Origin: Amphiduros pacificus
Lineage: Eukaryota; Annelida; Polychaeta; Phyllodocida; Hesionidae
Length of the DNA: 64,000 nucleotides
Reading direction: 5' to 3'
NCBI GenBank assembly: GCA_949316495.1
Contig: OX439002.1
Location: 16,796,001-16,860,000, forward strand
The notes under the pieces were generated by a model that ran no database searches, was not told the DNA's origin, and was given only the letters and a program-made list of their open reading frames with translations. How positions within the stretch are numbered: the first letter of the stretch is position 1; every line of letters begins with the position of its first letter. Shown here piece by piece: positions 40,997 to 55,200 of this stretch. Position numbers and translations under genes: made by a program.

Positions 40997-41520
40997 GGCT
41001 TATTGCATTCGGCGCGTAGTGCGCGTTTATGCGCGTTGTGTCAGTTATGAGTATTGGTATTTTTAGGGGCTTTGGGATCCAAATGTTTGAATAGAAATGT
41101 TTGTATGTACGTACTAGATAACATCAAACTTGGATTTAAATCATAAAACCCAACCATTTGCAAGTTTTAAAAATGACACTTCACTGAATTTGGCGGGAAT
41201 CAGCTTTTGTATATTGGCGTGTCCAGAAATAGATATTGAAGGGGGTGTTCAATTTAACAAATTTCACAATTTATATCATTTGGCATTTCTTCTTCTTATA
41301 GGACTTTGTATGATATTTGTGAACACGAATATGCCAAAAAAATAATAAATACTTGTACAGAAAAGATACTGTAGTGTACCCCATTTTAACAAATGTAAAA
41401 CCCTGGACATGCCACTGATGCCTTTCACACACTGTCCTTCTGTGACGTCACACTGATACAAGTCACTCTGTGTTGAACGCGCCATTTATCAAACGCGCAA
41501 CGTGCCGAATGCAATAAGCC
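40997..41520. mobile_element. 524-bp MITE with 17-bp TIRs and 9-bp TSD (Mutator-like)
   Basis: The ends are perfect inverted repeats of GGCTTATTGCATTCGGC (40997-41013 and 41504-41520), extended inward by imperfect GCGCGTTT-rich sequence. Identical 9-bp words flank the element. It carries no coding capacity, so it is a non-autonomous DNA transposon. A 9-bp duplication is typical of the Mutator/MULE superfamily; that assignment rests on duplication length alone. The interior contains a full CRE word, TGACGTCA, at 41443-41450. Confidence 0.9.
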
Positions 41521-44500
41521 TTTGGTATGTGACCTTATTTTATATTTAACTCTAATTGATTTTTAAAATGCTGGCACGGGTAAATGCCCTCATGTTTTAA
41601 GGCCAGGGCACCAAGAATTCAATAAAGGATCATAATTAAGTTTTAAGAAAACAAAAGCCACAGGCAACTCGGTGATAACATGAACCTTTATTATGAAAAT
41701 GCATACAAATGAAATATGTTAAGTGTGTGCAATATATATACATTGGTTACTGTGGTATACATGTGGTCATTGTAATATGGCAGTAAAGACTGACTTTGGA
41801 CAACAAAGCTTGTATTTGCTACAATGTCTCTACCAACTACATGGACGCAGGACTATGAGCCTATCCCTCGATAAATCCTTATGGTATCAAAAGTAAATAA
41901 AATGACCATGCCTTTTTACTTTCAAATTGTTGATTCCATAATAATGCAAAACAAATTCCTCCTAATAAATAACCAGCCATGACACATCTCTACTCCTCTT
42001 TGCATAAAAATGATTTATGATTATAATATACGTTTCTGCTATTTAGTGGTAAAAACAGAAAAAGACATTCAAACACCTTTATGCCTGCAGCCACTTTATA
42101 TGGAGGAATTGTTTTGCCATAAAGTACATGATTTATCATTGATTTACTTTTTGGAAAAACACCACTGGGATACTGGTATCTTAAATTTGAATGACTTCTA
42201 GATTTAGTATCATCAAAGCCATAATCCTGAACTTTCAGTCCATGTTGTTATGGTATCATACACACATCATTTATAAGGAATAACTTATGTATCAATATTG
42301 AAAATTAATATATCAACATTGAAAATTCCTCTATGCAATAAAGATAATTTAAGATAACCAATGAACCTTCTTGAACAATATAATATTTCTTATCACAAAT
42401 TTCACAAAACCTTTCCTTTCAGGTGGGAGATTTTTTTTCCTTGCAATATTAACATCATTTTGATCATATGAGTCAAGGTCTTTAACACTAATATTCATCA
42501 TGATTCATTAAATTTATGGGGAATACATTTTCCTAAGCAACACTGCCTGTATTCTAGGTTGAAGTGCAACTGCAAAATCTCAATAAAATAATCAACATAC
42601 TGTATACTGAAGTATTTTTGTGATCAGTATATTTTTGAATATTTTCCGATTAGTTATGCATTCGCTAAAATTTCATAGCCACTCAAATTTCTCAAAAATG
42701 TAGTTTTTTTAATACATTGCAGGATACCACCATTTCAGATATCGTCTTTGCAATCGTGTTTTCATTTAAGTCACAGATGAATTATCCATCATTACTATGA
42801 TAAAAATGTATGTTTGCATAAGACAAAACATGATAAGATCACATGATCGGTAGTGAGATTTGAGATCATGATCATTTGTTTTCATCTGCCATTGTATGTT
42901 CTATTATTCGGATTACAAATGCACCAAGATATCAAAAATTCTGATATCACAAAAATAACCTGACACAAAATTAAACCAATATACAGTATATTGCAAGCAG
43001 TCTCAGTAGAACTCACTCTTGGACTTAATATAATCATTATAACCCTATTTGACCTAACTGACGTAATCACAAATTCATTTTTTCCATTCAGCATTCCTTG
43101 CATGTTAATATTAATAGAATTAAATCTGTTGGGTTCTGAGGGTGTTTCAGATTTTGAATATTAGTATAAAAATAGTGTTGTAACTAGGTAAAATACAGCA
43201 ATTTGAAATTAACTGTTTACATATTATCATAATAGGTTATGGAAGTTTTGTCACTGTCATGAATATGTCCTCACAAAAAGTACAAAGTAAAGGCAGATTT
43301 CAGAATTATTGCACATAATCAAATCCTTAGCAGAACACAGTTGTGTAATGAAGCAAGGAAGCCCAAATAAAATACATCACCAATTATTACTGATCGTGCA
43401 TGTTAAAGTTACTACTAACTTGCTTGAAATTATCAAAACAATATTGATATTTTAAGTTATAATTTCCAGTGGAAATGGCAGTTTGCTTGAAGATATATGG
43501 GTTATTTAGCATTTGGTATGGGAATGTAAAAGTTACATGGGAATGTAGGAAGGGAAGGTGGAACCAAGCTGGAGAAGGATTTATTAACTGCAGAAATATA
43601 TGCCTGAATTCATACATCATGGAAATATTATCTTTGACATTTTGAAAATCTTTTGTAACTTAAATAATTCCTTGGTGAAATAAAAATTCGATTTGAAACC
43701 TAAATCATCTATGAAACAGACACACTCACTAAAATTGAGCAAAATGGTTCTATATGTCAAACATACATTACTTACTGCAATAAAGATAGAACTTGGTTAT
43801 GAGAGCAGACACATATGAGCAGCTCAGTCACATGACAGTCATGTGACAGTCACATGACAGACACCATCTGCCCAGGAGAGTTACGTAAATATTATCAATA
43901 AATAAACTAAATCTATTGATCCCATTTGATACAAACTGTTTTTGTTGACTGAGTGTGTCAACTGTAGAAATATTATTGCTCAAGAAACAATAATCACAAA
44001 TTAACACATAACAACCTGTTGATATGAATCATGTGGTTCCACTTGAAGAGAGAATTTGCACATTGAAAGTAACCATTCTATCAATATGACTAAATTGGAT
44101 ATATATATATGGCAGGTTCAGGAGACACACAGACATAGCTCATTAAGAGCCAAGCAGCACAGGCTCAGCATGCATATTTCACAAACATTGCTCCAGGTAT
44201 ATACACAAGTGGCACATGCCTCTTTCTGTATCAGTATACTACATTATTGCTCTGACATCACCAGCAATGAGAACAAGTCTAAACCTTCCACTATAACCAG
44301 TTACCACATACTTTCCTAGAACATCCTATATTCAGCTAATGTAGATTTTGATAAGGGCAATAATGCAAATGTAACTCCACTCAGGTCAGACTGGCACTTG
44401 TTACTAAATACCAATATAATTTTGAAGTGGTATTTTAAGATAAAGTTGTTTTAAACAGTTATTTATACCATGGATATAAATACCATTTTCTGATTCTCCA

Positions 44501-47500
44501 GTGCTGACTCTGTGCACATCACCATCTTAGAAATCTGTTCTTATATTAGCTGTTACGAATAACTGAACATTTTCAGTTCTATGAGATGCACAAGGAAATA
44601 CATCACAACTCATGGAATTAGTTTTGACATCTGTTATATTGAACTCTAATATATAGGTTACAATCTAATCCTTGTTAGGGTCAAACAACCTTTCCAGTGA
44701 CCTTTTATGCATACAGAAGATAAATCCACAGTTCATGAAAAATAATTTTACCTTTTATACTGATTAACTAACTATATTTGCATTGCACTTGGGTTAGATT
44801 TAGTAAATCTTACCTGGTAAAAATGAAGCATAACATTCATTAATCAAATTAGTTTTCATAGCAGAAATCTGAGGGTAAAATATTTTAAAATCTTTTATAA
44901 CAAAAAAGTGTCATTTCAGATATGATTTTTTTTCACCCTGTGACATACAACCTATGATACATGAGGTATGGATATTATTTGTGAGAAATCTGAACTTTAA
45001 AACTTAGAATGTACTTTTTATTGAATTTCATTGTTGATCATTAATTCTTAATTCACCCCAAAGGACTGAAGTTCTACAAATTTAGGTCTTCAAATTCTAT
45101 TTGATCAATCATGTTAATTGACCATTCATTTAATTTCATTCTTTGTAAGTTTTTAATTCAGACTTCTTCACATATGTTGTTCCATTTGGCTTTACAAATT
45201 GAGCAAAAGTAATCTCCAGTTTACAAATTAAACAAAGAATTATGTAGTTTATTTATCCTCTGGTGACACTGAGTGACATTTCATGGACAGGAAGTAGTAG
45301 CTTCCAAATCTTGGAAATCCTCTCAAATACTACGAGTATAGAATCCAGATAATTAAATTCTTGTACATCCTTTCAAATGCCACCAGTGAGACCGTCAGTG
45401 ATAAAACAAAATACTCAAAGAATAAATATATATATGTGAGTCTAGTACACCAGAATTTGACTATTACATCTGGTACAGAAAGACAGATGAGGGTGCATCC
45501 AGACCAATGCAGATAGTCACCCTTTCTGATACATTCTGCCCTCAAACACGACATGAGCATTATGTACAGTTATTAAGCTTGTCAGTCATAGTAAACTTGC
45601 AGTAGTTTCCATGGTTATTGTGAGCCAGTTGCTGACTGGTATTTTTTTAGATGCATAATATGAACATGCAAAGCCACAACATTGAAACAGTTTCATTTGG
45701 TACAACTATGTACAGAATTATCTTTCATAAAATAATCATTCTCAACTGTGGTAATTTTTTTCAATAAACGAACAATTCCCTCCAGGAAAATGCAACAAAG
45801 TCCAGTACAAGTATTTCTAAAACAAGTTTCTAAAACTTCCATGGATAGAAATATATTCCCATAAATATAAGAACACAGATTGAACATAAAGCATTCAAGA
45901 AAATTGTCGAATTACTCATATTAAGATTGAAGATAATTTCAAATTGTTCACATAATATATATATGTGTGTTAAACATATTGAAGCACCACTTTAGCCAAA
46001 TAACAAATATAAATTTTGCATACTTTTAAAGTAATATTCATCTGTTCTAAAACAACAATGTGTTTCAAACCTTATTAAATTTAATGTTCAATCTAAAGTG
46101 ATGCACTTTTATGCGATCTTTTCAAAATTACCATGTGCAGCTCGTATATTTGAAGTTAATTTCAATGGAAATATCCACCATTCAATATGTACTGATCCCA
46201 TCTCAATAAAGAATACTAAGTCATTATTGGACAAAAGTGCACATTTTGCTGGAGGGTTCTTTTTGGATGGGAAATTCATACATGGTTTTATCTACAACTA
46301 TTTTTTTCAGCACTGTATTATTATGTACTGATCAGATCTGTATTTTATCACCATACCAACCATTAGGACATAAAGGTGTCCATGGTGTAGAAATGGTAAA
46401 TTTAATAGTCACTGGGTGTAACGCCATGGTCACTAAAAGTTTTCCAAGGTGACCTTGGTACTATTATTTATATCAATTTAACCAAAGTATCCTTATATAG
46501 TGATTAGAATTTTGTATGTGGTTATCCAACATTTACTAAATTCATATACGAGAGTATTTCACCAAGGTAACACAATATGGTCACTAAGGTTAAATATTAG
46601 TTACTATCATTATTGCATACAATATACAATATATCCATTTCAATTGTATGTTCACATTCATATTTCAAATATATCCTGGTATATCCTTAAAAGCATACCA
46701 CAACAGACATTTAAAATGTCTATTCTTTGAGTTCACGCTCATTGGACACTGGTATTGTTTTTAAAGTTGTCAATATCAATTAAGTACTTCCATGGCTTTT
46801 GATATGCAAAATGAGCTGCAATGTAGATCACACTAGATTCCACATTGAAATGCGTGAAAAAGATTAAGTCATGAATTTAATTTGGTCTTCTACATATTAT
46901 TTTTCTGATAATCATTTAAGATGATCATAGATCTACATGTATTAATATAATTTAATATTTAGAAATAATCAGTTTTTTTCTATTTTCTTTCAAGTATGTA
47001 TACTGAATGACGTTAGTTTAGTTCAAATACACAAATGATTATAATACAAATCATAAACTTATCTCATGATAAAATTAAACAAAATATTATAATTCATCAA
47101 AATGTCAATCAATTATTTTAATATAATTAAAATGCATTATATTCATGCAAATGATAAAATGTCATCTTCTTAATTAAGGATTCTGTATACAGAAACATCT
47201 GCTGCTTACTACAGATAGTTCCTGCATTTCTTGTGAAGAATCCTACTTCATTATAATACTTCTTAACATAATACATAATAAATGTTCTGCCATTCGAATT
47301 GCTCAGTTATACAAAATCATGCTTCATTCATATCATGAAAAGTGAGATGGGGACTAAAACAGTGTTTGGTGGTAGGCTTTCATATCAATGAGGACATTTT
47401 GCATTTCCCCTATTAAAATATGTTTACCAGTGTCACAATTCAGTATAACAAAATTAATCTGTAGAAATTTTGGTTCAACAATTTTTGTAACTCCGGATAT

Positions 47501-47979
47501 TAATACCTTATCGTTATACTCAACATAAAAGTTGATAATTCATTCTACCATTCTATTTTGCACACTTCCCTTTGCCCTTATAAAGTCACTATTGATACAA
47601 AAAATAACTTGAAGGTTCACTTTGCTCAGAATCTGTCCAATCTGTTATACTTTGGTCCGCAAAGATATTTCCTTCAGTGTTGAAGATTAAAACAAAATAT
47701 TTTTACAATAAGCTGGCTGGACCAAATAAGTCCTAAAGAAAATTATCTCAATCTAAGATTTCTGCAGATGATTTGAAAACTCAGTTACTTTTAAGGACCA
47801 ACTATTTTCATGGAAGTTGCAGACACTTTTTGTCAGCTTCAAAAGATTTATGTCATGCTGAAGAGATGTCTTTCCCAAAGACAAACTTTTTAATCCTCAT
47901 TTAGACCAGACAAATTTAAGCCATTTTTTGGGCCTCAATATGCCTAAGTTTACATTTGGTGGTAAAATGAGGGCTGCAC
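41521..47979. other. AT-rich DNA downstream of amphiphysin; possible very long 3' UTR
   Basis: No ORF with family motifs on either strand. A good minus-strand 3' end is present: AATAAA at plus 41687-41692 followed 15-25 bases later by a GT-rich stretch (GTTGCCTGTGG). If it serves amphiphysin, its 3' UTR would be about 6.3 kb, but nearer minus-strand AATAAA words also exist, so the true end is not fixed. Confidence 0.45.
43828..43857. promoter_or_regulatory. Three M-box/E-box words at 11-bp spacing
   Basis: TCACATGA (43828-43835), TCATGTGA (43839-43846) and TCACATGA (43850-43857) occur at exact 11-bp steps. TCACATGA/TCATGTGA is the M-box bound by MITF/TFE bHLH-zipper factors. Spacing near one helical turn would place all three on the same DNA face. 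This is sequence likeness only. Confidence 0.4.
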
Positions 47980-49274
47980 TCATATTCTTCGTGTGAAGTT
48001 GGCAGGGAAAACACCTCGCTCTCCTCCTGTTGATCGGATCCCAAGAAGCCAACCTTCATCCTACAATGAGATACGGCTCAACTACATTTTAACATGTTTA
48101 CTATGATCTTCAAAATGAATTTGTTTTTCGCACATAACTAATGGAAATTATAAAAAAGCTGCATCAGTAAAGATTTATTTTTTATAAACATGTAAATAAT
48201 CATCAATTTTGCAGATATTTTGTGATAAATATAATTACATCAATGACGAAAATGCACATGTTAAGGATGTTTGTTTGATGACAGTATTAAAGATACTGAC
48301 CTGTTCATCTGGGTCTTCGAAGGGAATGACATTAATGAGGTCTCCTGCCTCGAATGTCAGTTCATCAGTGTCTTCTCCTGCATATGGGTGTGTTGCTTCC
48401 ACCTGACATTAGGAAAATACATGACGTTTGCATACTTTAGTTAATCATTACCTTATCAATATACTAAAAAAAATAATAATTCTAACATGTGAGTGGGATA
48501 GTTTTTTTTTAAATATTGGGATTCATATATTAATTTGAAAAAAAAAACAAAACAAAACAAAAACAAAAACATAGGCATCAGAGATGCATCAACCCTCAGC
48601 CCTGGTAACTTATTGCACAACATTCGCTCCACACAATATTTGTGAACAAAACGTCACTGCACCAAGGCAAATTGAGGCAGGGGTAAAAAAACCCCATAAA
48701 ATCTACTTCCTTTGATAGCTTATGTGTGTTAAGTATCATGAAACTGTCATCATTTACTCTAGAATTATTGAGATGATGGGCCGGTGACCTTAAAAAGCAG
48801 GTTAAGGTCATCGTTCATCAAACTCATCTGGGGTCTTCACCAGATGCTTATGTGTGTCAATTCTCATAAAGCTGCCATCATTTGTTCTTGAGTTATTGCG
48901 ATTCTTGGGATTTCACATAATTGTCCCTGTGACCTTGAAAAGTAGGTGAAGGTCATGTTACATGGAAAAAATTCTGAGGTTTTCACCAGATGCTTATGTG
49001 TGTCAAGTTTCATGAAGCTGCCATCATTTGTTCTCGAGTTATCGCAATGACAAGGATGTTCGATACATACATGATTCAGTAATTTCTAATTCTCTATAAA
49101 AGGTGTGAATGAGCTTCATGTTATATGCCTGGTTCTACATACCCGATATATAACTCCTGGTGGCAGTTTATTGTCGAGTGGGGCATTTGATTGTGGAATC
49201 TTGTATATATCATCTGTATCTCCTGCCTCCATGTACAAAGATGACCCTGTTGCTCCCTCTTCACTCTTGTCCAT
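47980..49274 (-). CDS. Amph: Amphiphysin SH3-domain exons
   Basis: Exon 49143-49274 ends in the conserved lead-in LPPGVIYR; exon 48301-48402 gives [17 protein letters not shown] and the n-Src region IPFEDPDEQ; exon 47980-48060 gives DEGWLLGI and [11 protein letters not shown], then TGA. The order and spacing match the BIN1/amphiphysin SH3, including the acidic loop before EGW. The usual ALYDY motif is ATHPY, and the terminal tyrosine of the ligand groove is Phe, as in vertebrate amphiphysins. The SH3 is shorter than BIN1 between GI and GVFP. Confidence 0.95.
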
Positions 49275-52200
49275 CTGAAATGTATCTCATCATCAGGAAT
49301 GCTATTTATTAAATATTATATTGCACCTTGCTTGCAATCTTGATTTGAAAGAATACAATGTTACCCTGAAAGTACACAATCTTACCATGAAAGTATCAAC
49401 CAAAGTAACTCTAATCTTCTTATAGTTTATTCAATATAATATTGAAACCACTCTTAATCCCAAAGCCAAAGCCAAAGAGAACGAAGATGAAGTTAGTTCT
49501 TAAAAGCTAAACTTTTGCTTCTTAATTTTTGCCATATTATATATATAAATATATATTTAGGTATACATTTAATTGTTAGTAGAGGCAGTGCAGACATGCC
49601 AGTGCACATGCTATTTGATCTACTCATATGATATTCTTCTTGTTATTTCCGAGGGAATAGGGCTATATAATTGCAAATATATAAATTTAATTTGTAAACA
49701 TCTGGGCACCTATTGGGGTATCAATATGTAAGCATCAGAGGCACCTATGGGGAAAAGGCACTTTCAAGCAAGAAAATAGAAAAAAATAGAATATAAAACC
49801 AAAGCAAAAACTTAAATATCAAATTAAAATTAAACTGTATGAAGCTCTTTGAGAATGAGAATCAGGATCTAGAAAGAAGGGATAAGAAATCAAAGCAGAC
49901 TGTAGATATTAAAAACTACATAAAAATAACATCAAAGGGATGTAAAATTAAAATATGTGCACAAAATTATTAAAAACTAAACAAAATGACCCTCAAGCAT
50001 TTTTGATAGTAACACAGGATATTATTTTGAAGACAAAATTTGAAGTTTAAAAGGGTTATAAATGAAAATTATCAGACTCACTTAGAAATTTTGACATGTA
50101 TTATTTCCTACAGAGAGTACAGGTGTTAATCCGGATGTGGGGAAACATGTTAATCGTTACTATAAAAAAATTAAGTATCTGTGAAAAACTGAAAACATTT
50201 GATTATAAAATTGGCAAAAATCAACAATGTTTTCATGCCATTTTTATTTTGCATTGAAAAAGTGATTTGTTAGTAAAAATATTCCAAATTCAATTCAACA
50301 ATTATCCAAAAGAAAAGTGTTCTGCTTGAGGGCCTAAAATTGAGTAAAAATCAAAAGAAGAAAAAGAGCGGAGTGCCCGGTGCAAACCTGTACTTTCACA
50401 TTGACAGGTTCGTAATCTTCAGAGGGGTCAGGTGCTGCCAATTCTTCAGATTTTTCATCAGATTTTTCATCGGATTTTTCACCAGATTTTTCCTCCAATT
50501 TTTGCCCCTCTTTTTCGTCGCTCACCTCTCCATTGGCTGCTGAGCTTCTCTGATGATTCTCCTGCATGGACAAATCTGTCACACCTTCTGTCCCCACAAC
50601 TGAAAACATCACCATCTTGTCATTTGATAGTACTGTTAAGTTCCACAGCATGCATAATAGAAACGTATGACCATAGCCTGTTGAGATTTCAATTAAAGGA
50701 ATTAGCTTAGTTTAAAATTCAAAATTGGGAACATCCAAATGGAAGCTGAATGTTGAATAATACATGTGATAAATTGGTGGGAGAATAGAAGTGCATTGTA
50801 TCCACACTGCCTACATACTGTTAGTGGTTCTGTTGTGTTCCGACCCTGATCCATGACTGTCAGTATCGTTGGACATGTTGATGTCATAGAAAACTGTCAA
50901 ACCTTTATTTTCTCCATCTCCCATACCCATCTTGTCTTCTCCATCTTGCTTCCTGCATTAAATGAGACAAGCATGGGTTGTCAGACACAAATAAACACTT
51001 CTAGATTAAGCTGCTGATGCATTGTTAAAAGGAGCAAGTTTCATCCATGCTGCATTCAGCACACATCTAGAGTCAAATAAATCTAATTATATTAACTTAA
51101 TTATTATGGGTTTTATTCATTAATCTAGCTATTCAACAATAACATAACATCTATTTATAATCCCACACAGTTTATTTGTGATAAAAATTTAGGGTGAAAG
51201 TATGATTATAAACGTAAGTGTCATAAGTAAATTAATACTGCACCATGCTTATTTTAGTTAATAGTTTAAGCATGACTGGAATTCATACCATACTGCAATT
51301 CAATGATTGACATTCTTTATCAAATGACTCGCTTTACATTCTACTTTAATCAAAAATATTGGAAATAGTGCTTTGTGTCACAGATATGGCAAATTAAATT
51401 TGAGTGTACTAAATAGATACAAATGTGTTTACTAGTATTTGTATTTAAGCGCTTGACAGTGTTTAAGTGAATAACTTCAACCAAAGTTCACTGATTTATA
51501 TCTGACTTAAATGATACATGACAATTTCATTTTCATTATAATGATATTAATATTGCAGGAAATCCTTGTTATAATTTTATATCCCTCTTTCTGCATCTGC
51601 AAGGAAATTTTAGGTGACCTTGATCATAAATCATTTGGTGAAATTGGTAAAGGATCAACACAGGAGAGAGAAACCCATAAAATTTCAACAAAGAATTCCA
51701 ACATTTTACAACACAACTGTTCTCTCTTAGGCATTATTGGCAGGAGATTCAGTGCCATACTTGCATTAAATATTAAATTTCTATTTTGAAATACTGTGTT
51801 CTTATTGTATTATTGCCCAATATTACGATAAGACTTTCAATTTTTAAAAAATGTCAAAACATTTTAAATGTATCAATAGCATGTTTTCTATGTATTGTTT
51901 CTGGATAAAAACAATTTTCTAGGTATTAAGAATATCAAATCAAGATAATGTTGACTCAACTTAACACAAATGACCCACTTTATGGCCAAATAATAGTTAA
52001 GCTTTATTCAATGCTGGAAATACCATCTATGATTAGGTTATAGTAATTTTTTGTTCCAGATCATTTGTAGTACATGTATTTATCTGGACTGACACCATGA
52101 GTTTGTGCCACAGAGAGTACAATATTGTATCTAGAACTGGAACACTGAAAATTGGGTATTATCAAAATAAAATTACTCAAACAAAACATAGAAACAAAAA

Positions 52201-55200
52201 AGAAACACTAACAAAGTTATCAAAATTCAAATGTAGCCACCAGGTGGAGCACGTGAGATCTGACCACTGGGTGGCACTAGTACCTTGAGAATATGCGGTA
52301 GATTAGCACCTTGGAGGGAGAGGTATAATCACATGGTGACTGTGCCTTCATATGGGATGGAGGAGTTACGTAGGTTAAGGGTGGTTTGGCAGTTACAGCT
52401 GGGGGAGGGGTGGTATAATAGGTGGGCGAGGTTGCCATTAATACAGTAGGAGAAGAGGCACAATTAGAAGGAGGTGATGCTGACCCTCTTACTCTTTGCG
52501 ATGACTGTGAGATGGTCTGGGCTTTTCTCAAATGTGAAATGGTTGGTTTGTAAGACTTGTTTGGCATGTTTAGTGGCAGTGAAATCATACTGGCTGGGGG
52601 CGTCTGGGAGGTTTCAGTTGGGCTAACAGTTCCCCACAGTAGCTCTTGCCGTGGTGAAGAGTACAACTGCAAGCTACGTTTAGGGGTCAAGTCAACATGG
52701 TCACCACCCCCCAAGGTGCTGACTGTGTGGGGTGTATATCTGCCGTGTTGGTTACACGGTGGCAGCGAATGCCGAGAACAGGCATGTCTGAAACAGGAAG
52801 GTAATAAATACCAAATCAACACAAAAACACAACAGACTATCAAGTCACATCACCTACAAGTACAAACAAATTAACTACCATGTTTTTACTAATGTAACAT
52901 TAAGTATGTGATCAAGTCATTTATATTTGTTGCTAAGTGACACAAGTCCAGAAACATTTTGAAAACAATATAAGAAAACGGAAAATAATTAATGAAATGA
53001 AAATGTGAGATAGACAATATCTGTTGATCTCCAATATCATAACATTCTTGTTTAACAGGGTATCTACTGTACAAAACATAACATATGTCTTTAACAAAAA
53101 ATAATACCGGTCAGAGACCACAGACCCCTCAGCTTAAAGAAACAGTGGAAGGAGGATAAAATTAGGCAGTGATGGCTTTTCAGACATTGATAATATGCAC
53201 CCTTGATTTAATTCTGAAATGCTATCTTTGCTCTGTTGATTTTCAGAAATCTGGTTACATGAACTTAAAATGTAGGCCAAGGTCACTTATCATTGGGACA
53301 TAACATATATAACATTGATAACATTCATTCATGGGTTATGTTTGGTAACGGTTCTCTTTTTGTTTCTCCTTATCATGCTCATACTGAAACAAATTTCAAG
53401 GTCACCAAATAGCAAATCTTCAAGATTTTCATTAGATGCATCCTATTTTCGAGATGTTTCAGGAACAGATGTTTCAGGGGCCAGATGTCATGATGCCCAG
53501 ATCTCTCAAGCTCTGACAATACCCCTTTGGCAAAATTGCTGAGGGATAACAAAATCAACCAAACTGTAATTTTTTTCACAAGTTTAACATCACAATTTTC
53601 TTTTCTACAGGTACTGAAAATAGTGTGAAATCAAAGACTTGAACAAAAAGTAGAGCCATTTAAATATCTTTCCTGTGGACAATTTTTTTCTGACCTATTA
53701 TAAATAGATTCAGCTCTGCACTTTGTACCAACCTATTGATGGTCACTCCACGTGGCGTTGTGAATGCCCCCTGGCTGCTCTCTTTTTGTAACTTCTCTGT
53801 CACATCTGCTAACTGATTCTTCAACTATTACAAACAGAAAATGATATGAAATACATAAACACATCTAAATATATTCAAATATCTAAAAATTCTTGGTACT
53901 TGTCTTTCACACCTACTATTCTCAAAATGCTAATAAAATGTATTTGTCTTATAAACATTTCCTATGAATTTCCCCAAAAAATATTTAAAGCTATGAATAA
54001 AATGGAAAAAAGTCCCCAAAAATGTAAATCCAAATTATTATAATAAATCTTTGCTTACTTTCGCACATTCTTCTTGGAACTTTGCCTCTGTTGAAAACAA
54101 CGAGTAGTAATTGGAAGACAAGAAACTGACCCGGCTGAAATATATCAATATAAAATATTGAATTCAACTGAGTTGCTTGTAGTGAAAATTCTAAATGTTA
54201 TGTGATACAAGTGTCTTTTTAAGATCCAGGTGTCAAAGTGATTTCATTTATTACAGTTTCACAGGTCTTCTGGTGTCAAAACTGACATTAGGATGTGCAA
54301 TACTAAAAACAATTAACATTGTATTCTGGATTTTTTGCCAGAAATTTCCCTAAATCTAATACAAAAACGTCACAGAATAATGTAGTATATGGACATAAAA
54401 ATGTTGTCAATAAATAAAAATTGAAATTTAAATCCAAAAGGTAACATTATATGGCACTGAACATCCTGATATTATTTACGTGACTTGTTAAATAAACATC
54501 ATCAGCTTGTGTGTGCATTGCAGTCTAATTTTGGCAACAAAATGTAATTTCTTGGAAACAAAAATAAAAAAATAAAGAATAACCAATAATTTTGAAATGT
54601 ATAAAACTAACAAATATTAGAATGTAATAATTTGTATAGATGTACAGATACATAATATATATGTATATACATATGCATGTACATATGTATATTTCTTTAT
54701 AGAATATATAATATCATATTACAATAGACTGTCTGTCAGTGTTTTGTATATATTTTTTTAATCAAGCCCCTGTATTTTCCCCTGGGTCTTATTGAGGATG
54801 GATGATGCTTAATGATTTTAATAAAGAAATATTCAATCTTTTTATAAGCTATGAACAAATATTTGTGGTAGAATTATAAATGTTTGGTCTAGTAAGATTC
54901 AAATTGAGTGTTTTTCTTGCACATGTTTCATTAATTTAATATCCACGTATATAGGGGTCCCTCATGAGGTGAATATTGATTATATTTTTATAAAATTTAC
55001 AGACAAGTTCATCAGTGATATTGTAAAAAATATGTATATTTTGCATTAAATCCACAAATTCTGCTACTGCACAGTAGCGACATAGCCACAAAACGTCCAA
55101 GGCCAGACATATCAATATTTCGTTTTTTAGTCTATCTACAAAACCTCAGTCACCTTTTAATGAAAGATGATAATACTGCAATTAAAAATCAAGCCAAATT

